A DNA stretch of 64,000 nt from Bin80 sp022820435 (GTDB lineage Bacteria > Bacteroidota > Rhodothermia > Rhodothermales > Bin80). The notes below the pieces were generated by a model, which saw only the letters and a program-made list of their open reading frames with translations, had not been told where the DNA came from and searched no databases. Each line of letters opens with the position of its first letter. Position 1 is the stretch's first letter. This document shows, one piece after another, positions 9,476 through 17,829 of the stretch. Location: positions 1 to 64,000 of the forward strand of contig JAJEFL010000126.1 of assembly GCA_022820435.1 (NCBI GenBank). The letters run 5' to 3'. Made by a program: the position numbers and the translations under genes.

Positions 9476-10897
9476 ATGGAACATCAGGCAAGCTTGCAAC
9501 TCACCTCTTCAGGGGCAGACTACTCTGCACATCAAAAAATTGGCTTAACCTTTATTGGTGTTGGCCTGTTGGCACTCCTGATTACCTTTCTGGGGGAGGG
9601 GGCACTGAATCCCGCGGTTACGCTTGCGCTTTCACTGGCGGGGCTGTTGGCGGGCAGCGGGATCCTTTTTGCCCGCATGCTTCATCAGCCGGCAGGGGTT
9701 AATAATAATGGTGTATGGTTTTCCGGAGCCACTGCCCGGGGAATGGCAGGATGGATCCTGGGGATTGTATTTACCGGGTTTTACATCCTCCTCTACTGGA
9801 CTCCATCTAACCTGGAGCAGCTGATACGCGGCACGGATGCACTCAGTTATGCAATTCGGGGGAGCGCCGCCGATCAATGGTTTTTGTATGGACTCTTCTA
9901 TACGCTTGCGGTTCTCGTGATGGGAACCCGGATGCTTATTAAGTACCGGGATAATCGCTATCAGATTTTGCGGACGATTTCAGTCATGTTTTTTCAATTG
10001 GGACTGGCCTTTCTGATCCCGAACCTGATGGTGCTTTTGAATCAGCCCGAGTTTTATTTCAGTTATTTCTGGCCGCTCAAGTACGATTATCTGTGGCCGA
10101 GTACGTTCAGTTCCCTGACACAGGGCCCGGGCCTGGGGATTTTTCTGCTGTTCTGGACTGCGGTGATGACCGTTATTGCCACGCCGGTCCTGACCTATTT
10201 CTTTGGTAAGCGCTGGTATTGTTCGTGGGTCTGCGGCTGCGGCGGACTTGCGGAGACGGCCGGAGATCCATTCCGGCATCTTTCGGACAAGTCTGCCAGA
10301 GCCTGGAAAATAGAGCGCTGGATGGTGCACAGTGTACTCGTGTTTGTGATCGTAACAACGCTGATGCTGTGGGGGAATCAGTGGATGGGGGGCGGTCTGC
10401 TGGGAGGGGTGTCGCAGGAGTTCTCCAGATGGTATGGATTTTTCATCGGGCTGATTTTTGCAGGTGTGATTGGAGTTGGATTTTATCCCGTCATGGGATC
10501 CCGTGTATGGTGCCGGTTTGGCTGCCCGATGGCCGCCGTCCTTGGCCTGTTACAGAAATATTTTTCCAGATTCAGGATCACCACCAACGGGGGGCAGTGC
10601 ATTTCATGCGGGAACTGTTCCACCTATTGTGAAATGGGGATTGATGTGCGGTGGTATGCACAGAGGGGGCAGAATATTGTACGCGCCTCCTGTGTTGGAT
10701 GCGGGATGTGTGCGACCGTGTGTCCCCGGGGGGTCCTGCGTTTGGAGAATGGGCCGCTGGAAGCCAGATATAATGGTCCGGTGCTGATTCACCATGATGA
10801 CATGTCGGTGCAGCTGGACGAGACATGGAAACAGTCCCGCCCGCTCATGCCGCCCGTTCAGGAGGATCTGCCCATTCTGACGGATGATGATCTTTGA
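9476..10897 (+). CDS. Membrane 4Fe-4S polyferredoxin (NapH/CcoG-like)
   Basis: A 473-residue membrane protein with about six hydrophobic segments, then cytoplasmic iron-sulfur sites. Cysteine-rich loops occur at CSWVCGCGG (from residue 248) and CRFGCP, as in NapH-type quinol oxidases. Two classical 4Fe-4S motifs follow, CISCGNCSTYC (from residue 375) and CVGCGMCATVCP (from residue 406). The family moves electrons between the quinone pool and soluble partners. The upstream flavoprotein and downstream hydrolase suggest a dedicated electron-transfer module; the acceptor is unknown. Its stop codon overlaps the TTG start option of the next gene. Confidence 0.85.
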   Translation: MEHQASLQLTSSGADYSAHQKIGLTFIGVGLLALLITFLGEGALNPAVTLALSLAGLLAGSGILFARMLHQPAGVNNNGVWFSGATARGMAGWILGIVFTGFYILLYWTPSNLEQLIRGTDALSYAIRGSAADQWFLYGLFYTLAVLVMGTRMLIKYRDNRYQILRTISVMFFQLGLAFLIPNLMVLLNQPEFYFSYFWPLKYDYLWPSTFSSLTQGPGLGIFLLFWTAVMTVIATPVLTYFFGKRWYCSWVCGCGGLAETAGDPFRHLSDKSARAWKIERWMVHSVLVFVIVTTLMLWGNQWMGGGLLGGVSQEFSRWYGFFIGLIFAGVIGVGFYPVMGSRVWCRFGCPMAAVLGLLQKYFSRFRITTNGGQCISCGNCSTYCEMGIDVRWYAQRGQNIVRASCVGCGMCATVCPRGVLRLENGPLEARYNGPVLIHHDDMSVQLDETWKQSRPLMPPVQEDLPILTDDDL

Positions 10898-10941
10898 GGT
10901 CATGTTCAGAATATTCATTTTCCAATCAGTCAGGTTCCAAG

Positions 10942-11886
10942 GTGCAGCGTCTCCCGGCTGATTTCCCTACGTGGATGGTGGATGTGCAGTTTCGCGGACA
11001 ATCCCGTCTGATTGCCTGTGCGGTGCTGGAAACCAGCCGGGGGGTCACACTCATTGATCCGGGGCCTTCAAGTACATTGCATACGCTGGAACAGGCGCTG
11101 AACGCTCACGGCGGGCTGGCGGCAGTGCAGAATGTGGTTCTGACGCATATTCATTTAGATCATGCAGGATGCACAGGTCGATTGGCGGCAAGTTTGCCGG
11201 ACCTTAACATTTATGTGCATCCTGTCGGAGTATGTCATCTGGTGCGTCCTGAGCGACTGATCCGCAGTGCACGACGAATCTACGGGGAGCGGATGGACTC
11301 GTTATGGGGCGAGATTCTGTCAATCCCGGAACATCAGGTCCACGCGGTAGAAGATGGAGCCGTTCTGGAGATAGGCGGGCGAAAATTACGGTCATGCTAT
11401 ACGCCCGGGCATGCCTCTCATCATATTGCCTGGCTGGAGGATGAAACCGAAATCGCCTATACCGGGGATGCCGCAGGGATGAGGATTGAAGGTTCGGATT
11501 ATATTATTCCCGTTGCACCGCCGCCGGATATTGATTTGGTGTTATGGGAACAGTCGCTGACGAGGCTGGAAGAAGAGGCCCCCCGAATGTTGTTCCTGAC
11601 CCATTTTGGCATGGTACCCGACAGCAGAGGGCATCTGTCAGAAATGCGTGGGCGATTGCACACATGGGCGGATGCGGTCCGGTGCTCACTCAGGGATTCT
11701 TCTGAATCCGATGCAGTGCGGGCAGATGCCTTTCACGCTGCGGAAATGAATCAGATGCACACCCTGGTGGAGGAATGCTTTCAGGATCCTTATCGCTATA
11801 TGGGGCAGCCGCGTGAGAGCTGGTATGGCCTTGCACGCTATTGGCGCAAAAAAGACAAGGCAGACGGGCAGTTGAGGGAAGCGTAA
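10942..11886 (+). CDS. Metallo-beta-lactamase-fold hydrolase
   Basis: This MBL-fold protein carries the metal motif THIHLDHAG (His69, His71, Asp73, His74), a following metal histidine (YVHPVG), the bridging aspartate in YTGDAAG and a final LTHFG histidine. The start is uncertain. I chose GTG at 10942 (315 residues); a TTG at 10894 overlapping the previous stop and an ATG at 10975 are alternatives. Members of this branch include glyoxalase II-like and lactonase-like enzymes, so the substrate is open. It is the third gene of the FAD oxidoreductase/polyferredoxin operon. Confidence 0.8.
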   Translation: MQRLPADFPTWMVDVQFRGQSRLIACAVLETSRGVTLIDPGPSSTLHTLEQALNAHGGLAAVQNVVLTHIHLDHAGCTGRLAASLPDLNIYVHPVGVCHLVRPERLIRSARRIYGERMDSLWGEILSIPEHQVHAVEDGAVLEIGGRKLRSCYTPGHASHHIAWLEDETEIAYTGDAAGMRIEGSDYIIPVAPPPDIDLVLWEQSLTRLEEEAPRMLFLTHFGMVPDSRGHLSEMRGRLHTWADAVRCSLRDSSESDAVRADAFHAAEMNQMHTLVEECFQDPYRYMGQPRESWYGLARYWRKKDKADGQLREA

Positions 11887-12315
11887 TACCATATGGATTG
11901 GCAACATCACAGGGGCAGTTGTTATCTGGAATCCTTCCAGCGTTCAGGAGCGGATGCTTCCTTCGCATTCTTGTCATGATCGGCGGCCCGGCCGGTCATC
12001 AATGTGATCGGCACGATTCTCAATCGGGCAGGCACCACATGCGGCGGCCCCTGTACCAGAATCTGTCCTGCGCAGCAGTCCATTGTTGTACATCCCGGCG
12101 ATCCTGGTGTGCGGTTACCGTGTATTTGCATTGCCGGGTTTCCCGCCGCTGCTTCCCCGTATCCGGGGGGTGTCTGTGTCTCCCGGCCTGCGGTGCTCTG
12201 GCAGGTAATTCTCCGGAAACCAGCCACACATGGACGGGACTGGCAGGGCAGGGCGGCCGCTCCTTACATGCACGGCGGCAGATTTGCCGGCAGGTGCGTA
12301 TAAGCCCGGATAATC
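11887..12315. other. GC-rich non-coding stretch
   Basis: This stretch of 429 bases lies between the MBL gene and the thioesterase gene. It looks richer in G and C than its surroundings (for example GGCGGCCCGGCCGGTC near 11980). Both strands carry open frames, but these are Cys/Pro/Gly/Arg-rich and resemble no protein I know. No RNA family was recognised. It could be decayed sequence or a structured leader. Confidence 0.4.
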
Positions 12316-12807
12316 ATGGAATTCCCAAACCAAATGGCCAGAATCTGGAAAAGCGAAGTGACCGTGGAGCAGTTGAATCAGCGGGGCAGAGGGACGATGG
12401 TGGATCATCTGGATATCAGGTTCACCGAAATCGGGCCGGATTACCTGTGTGCATCCATGCCGGTGGATCACCGGACGAATCAACCGCTAGGGTTATTGCA
12501 TGGAGGCGCTTCAGTCGTGCTAGCAGAAACCCTGGGCAGCGTTGCAGGTGTCCTGTGTGTAGACGTTCAGAAACAGTACGTCGTTGGACTAGAGATCAAT
12601 GCAAATCATTTACGAGGGGTGCGCAGCGGGCGTGTAGCGGGCACGGCAAAACCGGAGCATCTGGGGCGAAAGACGCAGGTCTGGCAGATCGGTATCGTCG
12701 ATGAACGGGAACGGAAGGTTACCAGCAGTCGCTTAACGCTTGTGGTTCTGGACTGGGGAGAGAATGCACCTGGACATTTGCAGCGGCTTGCATGGCTTAC
12801 GCAGTAA
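12316..12807 (+). CDS. Hotdog-fold acyl-CoA thioesterase (PaaI/YbdB-like)
   Basis: A 163-residue single-domain hotdog protein. The family motif LGLLHGGASVVLAETLGS contains the HGG turn and the catalytic acidic residue. Related enzymes hydrolyse phenylacetyl-CoA, 1,4-dihydroxy-2-naphthoyl-CoA or other aryl/acyl-CoAs in the cytoplasm; 1,4-dihydroxy-2-naphthoyl-CoA hydrolysis in menaquinone synthesis is a plausible but unproven role. It overlaps the queE start by 16 bases, implying co-translation. Confidence 0.85.
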   Translation: MEFPNQMARIWKSEVTVEQLNQRGRGTMVDHLDIRFTEIGPDYLCASMPVDHRTNQPLGLLHGGASVVLAETLGSVAGVLCVDVQKQYVVGLEINANHLRGVRSGRVAGTAKPEHLGRKTQVWQIGIVDERERKVTSSRLTLVVLDWGENAPGHLQRLAWLTQ

Positions 12808-13433
12808 AAGAAATCTACTATACCCTTCAGGGGGAAGGGCATATGACGGGGCGCCCTGCAGTTTTTCTGCGGTTTGCAGGGTGTAATCTTTGGAGCGGCC
12901 ATGAAAAAGATCGTTCCAGCGCAATCTGCCAGTTCTGTGACACCGATTTTGTGGGGATGGATGGGCAGGGAGGGGGGCGCTTTCAGACCCCGACGGAACT
13001 GACCGATGCGGTCTGTGCAGTTTGGCCTGAGTCCGCAGGTCCGCATGCAAAACCCTATGTCGTCTGTACCGGAGGAGAGCCGCTGTTGCAGATGGATCAC
13101 GCGTTAATTGAGGCGTTTCATGCGCACGGGTTTAAGGTCGCTGTAGAGACCAATGGTACCCTGCGCCCTCCCGAGGGGCTGGACTGGATCTGTGTAAGTC
13201 CCAAAGCAGGTGCGCCCCTGGAACTGAAGTGCGGCAGTGAGCTCAAACTTGTGTTCCCGCAGCCGGAGGCAATGCCAGCGGAGTTTGAGTCGCTGGAGTT
13301 TGAGTATTTTTTTCTGCAGCCGATGGATGGTCCGGAACTTGCCGCAAACATCAGGGCCGCCCTCAACTATTGTCTGGCACATCCGCAGTGGAGACTCAGC
13401 ATTCAGACCCATAAATTCCTGAATATCCCCTGA
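12792..13433 (+). CDS. queE: 7-carboxy-7-deazaguanine synthase
   Basis: A 213-residue radical SAM enzyme converting 6-carboxy-tetrahydropterin to 7-carboxy-7-deazaguanine in queuosine/7-deazapurine synthesis. The N-terminus (EIYYTLQGEGHMTGRPAVFL) is diagnostic. The cluster-binding cysteines are arranged C-x14-C-x2-C (CNLW...ICQFC), the variant described for Burkholderia QueE rather than the usual CxxxCxxC. TGGEPLLQ is the SAM-binding GGE motif. No queC, queD or tgt is in this window. It converges tail to tail with the aminotransferase without a gap. Confidence 0.95.
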   Translation: MAYAVKEIYYTLQGEGHMTGRPAVFLRFAGCNLWSGHEKDRSSAICQFCDTDFVGMDGQGGGRFQTPTELTDAVCAVWPESAGPHAKPYVVCTGGEPLLQMDHALIEAFHAHGFKVAVETNGTLRPPEGLDWICVSPKAGAPLELKCGSELKLVFPQPEAMPAEFESLEFEYFFLQPMDGPELAANIRAALNYCLAHPQWRLSIQTHKFLNIP

Positions 13434-14339
13434 TCAGAAGGGAAGGGGAGTTCCTTCTGATTTTGTCTTCTCCCAATAGGCGCTGCGTATTTTTTCGGTG
13501 AGGGAGCCGGGCCTGCCTGTACCGATAATGCGCCCGTCCACTTCCAGAACGGGAGTTAATTCCCCCATGGTGCCGCTGGTAAACATCTCGTCTGCCGTAT
13601 ACATTTCGGTGATGGAGAGATTGAATTCACGGCAGGGAATACTCAGTTCCCGGGCGAGTCGGATGACGTTTGCACGCGTAATTCCGGGCAGGCAGCTGTC
13701 GGGCCGGGGGGTAAAAAGCTCGCCGCTGCGAATGAGAAAGATGTTCGTTGCATTGGTTTCGGAGAGATATCCGTGGATATCCAGCATGACGGCATCATCC
13801 ACGCCAGCCACGTTTGCTTCAATTTTCGCAAGGATATTGTTGATAAGGTTGTTGTGGTGAATCTTGGAATCCAGACACTGTGGTGTATTGCGGCGGATAG
13901 AGGAAGTGATCAGCCGGATCCCGCTTTCAGCATAGACCGGTTTTTTCCACTCCGCCAGTATAATGAGGGTCGGGCCGTGCACATTGAGTCGAGGGTCCAT
14001 CCCTGAAGTGGTTTTCTCTCCCCGGGTTAAGGTCAGCCGCACATGCGTGTCATCACGCATCCCGTTGGATTTGAGGGTGGCAAAAAGTGCATCTACAATA
14101 AACTCCCGGCCAGGGAGATCTGAAAATCTCATGGCATGTGCGGAGTTCATCAGCCGGTCCATGTGCGCATCCAGTTCAAAGACGCGTCCGTCATAAATTC
14201 GGATTCCCTCCCAGACGGCATCGCCGCCCTGAACGACACTGTCAAAGACAGAAACCTTCGCCTCAGATCGGGGCAGCAGGCGATCCTTGACCCATACCAT
14301 GATGGTGTCGTTACGCTTGTCAGGTAAAGAAATATGCAT
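13434..14339 (-). CDS. Class IV aminotransferase (BCAT/D-amino-acid transaminase-like)
   Basis: A 301-residue fold-type IV PLP enzyme. Landmarks are VVQGGDAVWEGIRIYDGRVF near the N-terminus, the PLP lysine in LDSKIHHNNLINN and the phosphate-binding segment SETNATNIFL with SGTMGELTPV near the end. The family covers branched-chain, D-amino-acid and aminodeoxychorismate lyase activities, and the sequence alone does not decide which. It follows a sulfotransferase-like gene 5 bases upstream on the same strand, so the two are probably one transcript. Confidence 0.87.
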   Translation of the reverse strand: MHISLPDKRNDTIMVWVKDRLLPRSEAKVSVFDSVVQGGDAVWEGIRIYDGRVFELDAHMDRLMNSAHAMRFSDLPGREFIVDALFATLKSNGMRDDTHVRLTLTRGEKTTSGMDPRLNVHGPTLIILAEWKKPVYAESGIRLITSSIRRNTPQCLDSKIHHNNLINNILAKIEANVAGVDDAVMLDIHGYLSETNATNIFLIRSGELFTPRPDSCLPGITRANVIRLARELSIPCREFNLSITEMYTADEMFTSGTMGELTPVLEVDGRIIGTGRPGSLTEKIRSAYWEKTKSEGTPLPF

Positions 14340-14344
14340 GGGAA

Positions 14345-15064
14345 TCAGGCTTTGATTGCGTGTTGATACAAGTAGTCATAGTGGGGGATACACTCACTGA
14401 GTAAGGGGCGCAAAAAATCTGGAAATGGCCCCGGCTTATGCCGGTAGGGGGCAAAGCCGGTAGTCGTGTGAATGACGTGATACCAGTGCGGTGCCCAGAT
14501 TCCATCCTCAGGGATTGGCTTTGCTTCCCAGTGGAGCATGACGGGATCAAAGCGGAGTCCAAGTTTTTGGCACAGGCTGCGGAGAATTTTTTCCGGGTTG
14601 GTCAAGACTTCGCGTGCATCAAGAACACAGGGAGACTGCCCGCGGCGTGTGAGATCGTCAAAAACTTTCCGCTGCATGGCTAAGGCGGTATCTGCAAGTT
14701 CGGGTTCTGGAACCTGATGAATGAGCGAGGGAAGCATCTGTTCGGGATCACGAATCAGAAACACCGTCGTCATCTGATCCAGAAATGCCCAATCCAGTTC
14801 AATCAGATGATGTCCCATGTTTTTGACGAAAAGCACAGAACGCTCACATGCCCCCAGGAAGGTTTCCTGAATCACTTTTTTGCCGGAATGCTCCATCGTG
14901 GACAGGATCTCATCCCTGCCAGGATGCGGTGCCCCCGTGTTCCGGAGGTAGTGGGCATAAAGCGGCTCGTCCACGACACGGGTATCCGGGCGCTGGGCAA
15001 ACGCATACATGAGCGCAGTGGACACATTACGGGGACCACTGCAAAGGTGAATTCGCAAGGGCAT
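14345..15064 (-). CDS. Sulfotransferase-like P-loop protein
   Basis: A 239-residue protein beginning LRIHLCSGPRNVSTALMYAF, which matches the PAPS-binding 5' loop of the sulfotransferase fold, with a later FLIRDPEQMLPSL segment corresponding to the 3'-phosphate-binding region. Proteins of this type are often annotated as sulfotransferase family and found next to class IV aminotransferases, as here. Plant BCAT-like proteins, as I recall, carry such a domain fused before the aminotransferase domain in the same order. The substrate is unknown; actual sulfotransfer is not shown by the sequence. Confidence 0.75.
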   Translation of the reverse strand: MPLRIHLCSGPRNVSTALMYAFAQRPDTRVVDEPLYAHYLRNTGAPHPGRDEILSTMEHSGKKVIQETFLGACERSVLFVKNMGHHLIELDWAFLDQMTTVFLIRDPEQMLPSLIHQVPEPELADTALAMQRKVFDDLTRRGQSPCVLDAREVLTNPEKILRSLCQKLGLRFDPVMLHWEAKPIPEDGIWAPHWYHVIHTTTGFAPYRHKPGPFPDFLRPLLSECIPHYDYLYQHAIKA

Positions 15065-15153
15065 AGCAAATTTTGTTCAGACCTGGGAGAAAGTGATGCA
15101 CATCAAACAACCTGCAGTGATAGATGTTGACTGCGGTTCCAGCATTTAGATCC

Positions 15154-15963
15154 ATGGAGTCATTGGAATCGTTTTTCCGTGCGGCATTAGAAGAAGCCGG
15201 GCATCTCGCAATGCGTCATTTTCTGCGCACATCTCACGAGATCAAGCGGGATGGTTCCCCGGTGACCGAGGCAGACAAAGCAGTTCAGGAATTTTTGATC
15301 ACTGCAATTGCGCGTGAATTCCCGCAGGATGGCATCATTGCGGAGGAAGACGATGTATTACGGAGTCCGCAAAAGGGTTCACGCTACTGGACGATTGATC
15401 CGATTGACGGCACTATTCCATTTATGGCGGGAATGGCAAGTTGGGGGATTGCCGTTGGATTCATTGAAGACGGCAGGCCGGGAGCCGGCTTTATTTATCT
15501 TCCCGCCACCAGAGATATCTTCTACACAGCTGGGTCAAAGGTGTGGAGAAATACTGAAGCAAGAACAATGACCGGGGATCGCTCCTTGCATCGAAATACC
15601 CTGTTATTGACACATGGACGACCGCATCAGCGCTATACGCTTCAAGAATCTTTTCCAGGCCGTGTTTTGAGTCTGGGGACCGCATCGGCGCATTTGAGCC
15701 TAGTCGCAACGGGGGGTGCGCATGTAGTCCTGATCGGCCATGATAAGATATGGGATCTGACTCCCGGCTATGCAATGCTGTTGACCAATCATGGAGTTCT
15801 GCGCTATCTGGATGGATCGGACTGCGACCTGTCTGCTCTTCTGGACGGGCGCCCTGCTCCGCTGCCGATGCTCGGAGGCCCGGCCTGTTTGGTGGAAGAA
15901 ACGCTGTCACATTTGGATTATTGGGCGATCCCCGGTTTGGCTTCTGGGCGGAGAGCGGAGTAG
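15154..15963 (+). CDS. Inositol monophosphatase-family phosphatase (possible HisN)
   Basis: This Mg-dependent phosphatase has the IMPase motifs GIIAEED (metal-binding Glu pair), WTIDPIDGTIPFMAG (metal-binding Asp residues) and WDLTPGYAML, where the family normally has WDxAAG. I chose the ATG giving MESLESFFRAAL (269 residues); an upstream ATG at 15124 adds ten residues that fit poorly. The family includes inositol-1-phosphatase, fructose-1,6-bisphosphatase, 3'(2'),5'-bisphosphate nucleotidase and histidinol phosphatase. The context does not decide among them. Confidence 0.85.
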   Translation: MESLESFFRAALEEAGHLAMRHFLRTSHEIKRDGSPVTEADKAVQEFLITAIAREFPQDGIIAEEDDVLRSPQKGSRYWTIDPIDGTIPFMAGMASWGIAVGFIEDGRPGAGFIYLPATRDIFYTAGSKVWRNTEARTMTGDRSLHRNTLLLTHGRPHQRYTLQESFPGRVLSLGTASAHLSLVATGGAHVVLIGHDKIWDLTPGYAMLLTNHGVLRYLDGSDCDLSALLDGRPAPLPMLGGPACLVEETLSHLDYWAIPGLASGRRAE

Positions 15964-16201
15964 TCTATGAGAAGAAGGCAGATACAACGCAGCCGTGCGG
16001 CTTTTTCACAAACCGGGTGTGCGTGATAGGAATCAGTTTTGGAATTCACAGGATCCACAACGGGATCGCGGGGGTTAAGCGGCGACTGAACAGATCCTGT
16101 GGCGGGGGAGACGGGTGCCTGTATGGGATTGGTGTCAGGTGCAGGCTTTTCTGTAACATGTTCCGAACCGTTTCCCGCCAAAGATGCGGTCCCCCAATCC
16201 G

Positions 16202-17716
16202 CTACATGAATTCGTCCACTCGAACCCGGCGTGCATTCTGCCCCGCATGGGCAAGTACGCCGTCCGCAATACTGCGCTGGTTACTCATGCGGGGAACTTT
16301 GGTCTGGCTGCGGATCTGCCCCCTGCTGGTTTTTAGCCATGCGTTGAAGGTGCCGTCAGGAACCAGTACAATTTCGGGCGGGCCGAACGCTTTTCCTTCG
16401 CGCCGGATCTGATAATGCCGGTTAATATCACAAAGTACGGAATCCAGGGACCGGACAAAGGTCTCGCAGTCGCGAGGAATCCGGCTAAACTCCAATAACC
16501 ATTCATGCGTTGGCATCTGCGTGCCATTGGGAGGGATGGCCGAAACATGGTATTCCCGGACAAGACTGTCCGTCAGGTCACAGGTCCGGTTGATGGCCTC
16601 ACGCGCGTCTTCGCCAAAAACCGCCTCTCCGTATTTGTCAATCATCTCCGAGGTTCTGCCGGCAACCACAATCTTGTGCGGGGAGGTACTGGTAAATCGG
16701 ATTACATCACCCAATAAATAGGACCAAAGTCCGCTGCAAGTGGTCAGGACCGGCGCATATCTCACACCGGTTTCTACATCTTCAATGGTCAATCTCCTTG
16801 GATTCGCTGAATTCAATTCTTCCATGGGGATAAACTCGTAGAAGATACCGTTCTTCAGGTGCAGATGCATGGCGGGATCATTCAGGTCGGTTTGATAGGA
16901 GAAAAAACCCTCTGAAGCCCCGTAGACCTCCAGGAAATCCAGATTCGGCAATCCAATCTGTTCTTCAAGAATGGACCGGTAGGAACTCAGGGCCACCCCG
17001 CCGGAAATATATAACTGCAGGTTGGGCCACACTTCGCCAACGGTTCTCACACCGGTTCCGTTCACTTCATTGTACCGATCAATTAATAATCCAAAAACGA
17101 CCAGTGCCCAGGTGGGAGCCATTGCGGCCAGACGAATATCCTGATTCATCGTTTGGTCGACAACCGAACGCAGCTTTGCATCCCAGTCAGGCGCAAAAGC
17201 GATGGAGGAGGGAACGGCCTGCAGGAAAAACCGGAAAATTCCAGGCGAAAAAAGGGTCTGTAACCCACTGATCTCCCCCACAAGCGTATTGGGAAATTTC
17301 GAGTCTTTTTCAATCGTTCCAGGAAGGGTCAGGTGCTTGCCCAAAAGCGTTTTGAGAGATCTGGAGCGCTTCCAGTACTGCAAGGTAAGTGTGACGGCAA
17401 AACTCCGGTTCAGCTGAAGCATATCCTCACTGACCGGAATGATCTTTCCCTTGGAGACGGTCCCGCTGGAAACGGCAAAATGTTTGATTCCTCCCGGCCA
17501 AATCAGATTTTCTGCCCCCGCCCGTATTTGTTCGATATACGGCTGCAGGTCATCGTAGGTGTGAATCGGGACACGGTTCTGATAGGCTTTCACGACATCT
17601 GACTCCTGAGCAATTCGCGAAAAGCCAAACCTATATCCCCATTCCGTGTTTGAAGCCCGGCGCAGTAAGCGCCGGAGTAACTTAGTTTGTATTTTGACAG
17701 GTGCGCGTTGATTCAT
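16202..17716 (-). CDS. GH3-family acyl-adenylate-forming protein
   Basis: A 504-residue GH3-domain protein, the family named after plant auxin-responsive acyl-acid-amido synthetases. Seen features are the N-terminal NTEWGYRFGF segment, the Ser/Thr-rich ATP loop FAVSSGTVSKGKIIPVS, the EVYGASEGFF motif of the ANL-like adenylation core and YLLGDVIRFTS before the C-terminal lid. Length fits the bacterial members, which are common in Bacteroidota but have no settled substrate. It is monocistronic, divergent from folP. Confidence 0.87.
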   Translation of the reverse strand: MNQRAPVKIQTKLLRRLLRRASNTEWGYRFGFSRIAQESDVVKAYQNRVPIHTYDDLQPYIEQIRAGAENLIWPGGIKHFAVSSGTVSKGKIIPVSEDMLQLNRSFAVTLTLQYWKRSRSLKTLLGKHLTLPGTIEKDSKFPNTLVGEISGLQTLFSPGIFRFFLQAVPSSIAFAPDWDAKLRSVVDQTMNQDIRLAAMAPTWALVVFGLLIDRYNEVNGTGVRTVGEVWPNLQLYISGGVALSSYRSILEEQIGLPNLDFLEVYGASEGFFSYQTDLNDPAMHLHLKNGIFYEFIPMEELNSANPRRLTIEDVETGVRYAPVLTTCSGLWSYLLGDVIRFTSTSPHKIVVAGRTSEMIDKYGEAVFGEDAREAINRTCDLTDSLVREYHVSAIPPNGTQMPTHEWLLEFSRIPRDCETFVRSLDSVLCDINRHYQIRREGKAFGPPEIVLVPDGTFNAWLKTSRGQIRSQTKVPRMSNQRSIADGVLAHAGQNARRVRVDEFM

Positions 17717-17829
17717 AGTTTAGGCGGAGACCGCAACAAACAGTAAGCAGGATTGATCTGAGTAGTTGTGTTGGCCTCCGGCCACGCGCTATAGATGATT
17801 GATTCCGCCGCGTTGAACCACATAGAAAG

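Noticed and set aside
11841..12704. Long plus-strand open frame of about 287 codons
   Set aside because: It overlaps the end of the MBL gene and most of the thioesterase gene in another frame, and its product is Cys/Arg/Gly-rich with no family resemblance.
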